Source: Thiomonas sp. (GTDB lineage Bacteria; Pseudomonadota; Gammaproteobacteria; Burkholderiales; Burkholderiaceae). From it: a stretch of DNA of 6,154 nt. Positions 5,897 through 6,154 of the stretch are shown here, piece after piece (positions within the stretch are counted from its first letter, which is position 1; each line of letters begins with the position of its first letter). The notes below the pieces were generated by a model. That model did not search any database. It was not told where the DNA came from and saw nothing but the letters and a program-made list of their open reading frames with translations. Made by a program: the position numbers and the translations under genes. The DNA lies in the NCBI GenBank assembly GCA_027443745.1, contig DAIAZB010000529.1, forward strand, positions 1 to 6,154, in the 5' to 3' direction.

Positions 5897-5923
5897 ATCC
5901 CGCCTGCTTCACAAGGTCGGGAT
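5897..5923 (-). other. Inverted repeat upstream of the phaZ promoter region
   Basis: ATCCCGCCT (5897-5905) pairs with AGG-T-CGGGAT (5914-5923) to give a 9-bp stem with one bulged T and an 8-nt loop. It lies in the 177-bp region between the aminotransferase stop and the phaZ start, about 85 nt after the aminotransferase stop. No T-tract follows on either strand. It could be a processed 3' end of the aminotransferase mRNA or a binding site; neither is shown by the sequence. Confidence 0.3.
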
Positions 5924-5982
5924 TCCGGGCTGCAGCAGACCGGGCACATGACTCGACCCTTGCCAGGGGGCAGGCGAAAAAG

Positions 5983-6002
5983 CGCAAGTACCGCAAGTAC
6001 CG
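5983..6002. repeat. Short tandem repeat, 9-bp unit, two copies
   Basis: CGCAAGTAC occurs twice in direct succession (5983-5991 and 5992-6000), followed by CG, immediately downstream of the aminotransferase stop. On the - strand it is followed closely by CTTTTT. GTAC cores 5 nt apart could form a weak stem, but too weak to call a terminator. Confidence 0.45.
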
Positions 6003-6008
6003 AACCAC

Positions 6009-6154
6009 TCAGACCATGCTCTTTTCAGACTGCATGGCTGCTGCCATGGCCTTGGCAACATAATCGATGTTGCGGGTGTTGAGCGCTGCCACGCAGATGC
6101 GACCCGTGCTGACGCCGTAAATGCCGTGCTGCGTACGCAGCGCTTCCATTTGTT
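6009..6154 (-). CDS. Aromatic/aspartate-type amino acid aminotransferase, C-terminal fragment
   Basis: The right edge holds the last 47 codons of a - strand gene whose start lies outside the window; the stop is TGA at 6011-6009. The peptide includes LRTQHGIYGVSTGRICVAAL followed by NTRNIDYVAKAMAAAM. This matches the C-terminal small domain of class I pyridoxal-phosphate aminotransferases of the AspC/TyrB group, where a GIY...GRI.VA.LN pattern carries the arginine that binds the substrate carboxylate. The enzyme would transfer amino groups between aromatic or acidic amino acids and 2-oxo acids. The fold-type lysine and most of the protein are not in view, so AspC and TyrB cannot be told apart. 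The fragment has the same strand as phaZ but is separated from it by 177 bp with a likely promoter, so phaZ is probably a separate transcription unit. Confidence 0.85.
   Translation of the reverse strand, partial: QMEALRTQHGIYGVSTGRICVAALNTRNIDYVAKAMAAAMQSEKSMV

Noticed and set aside
5373..5951. Open frame of 192 codons on the + strand antisense to phaZ
   Set aside because: Low-complexity translation opposite a well-conserved enzyme gene; runs into the promoter region.
5830..6063. Small open frame of 77 codons on the + strand in the phaZ upstream region
   Set aside because: It runs across the phaZ promoter region and antisense to the aminotransferase, with no ribosome binding site or recognisable sequence.
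1..6154. Cobalamin riboswitch, CRISPR array, insertion sequence, tRNA or prophage remnants
   Set aside because: Reading both strands, no intergenic region is long enough for a cobalamin riboswitch except 5832-6008, which shows no B12-box-like sequence; no spaced repeats, transposase or terminal inverted repeats were seen.

Overview
The window looks like an ordinary, tightly packed chromosomal stretch from a GC-rich betaproteobacterium, most likely of the order Burkholderiales. Three things suggest this: the PhaZ-type intracellular PHB depolymerase with its cysteine nucleophile, an RnfB/RsxB protein without a membrane anchor lying beside nth, and a codon bias towards G/C third positions. The genus cannot be fixed from the sequence. 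No mobile element, tRNA, rRNA, CRISPR array or clear Rho-independent terminator is visible.

Layout. The + strand (1-2080) carries the end of a TonB-dependent outer-membrane receptor (BtuB-like), a FecCD/BtuC-type permease and a BtuD-type ATPase. The permease and ATPase overlap at an ATGA junction. From 2091 to the right edge every gene lies on the - strand. Read in transcription order from the right these are: the C-terminal end of an aromatic/aspartate-type aminotransferase (cut by the window edge), a 177-bp intergenic region with the likely phaZ promoter, phaZ, rnfB, nth and a BtuF-like periplasmic binding protein. The two blocks converge with only 10 bp between the btuD-like and btuF-like stop codons.

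How the genes fit together. Receptor, binding protein, permease and ATPase make a complete corrinoid (vitamin B12-type) import route across both membranes. The binding protein is on the opposite strand and is coupled by a 4-bp overlap to nth, a DNA-repair gene. Nth and RnfB are both iron-sulfur proteins and often lie side by side in proteobacteria; here RnfB has no membrane anchor and no other rnf gene is in view. PhaZ mobilises stored polyhydroxybutyrate. It has its own strong ribosome binding site, and a TGCA-type palindrome lies between a possible -10 box and the start codon.

Nothing here clearly amounts to an undescribed system. The best leads are the palindrome before phaZ, GC-rich hairpins without T-tracts in the two short intergenic gaps, the anchorless solitary RnfB, and the split arrangement of the B12 transport genes.
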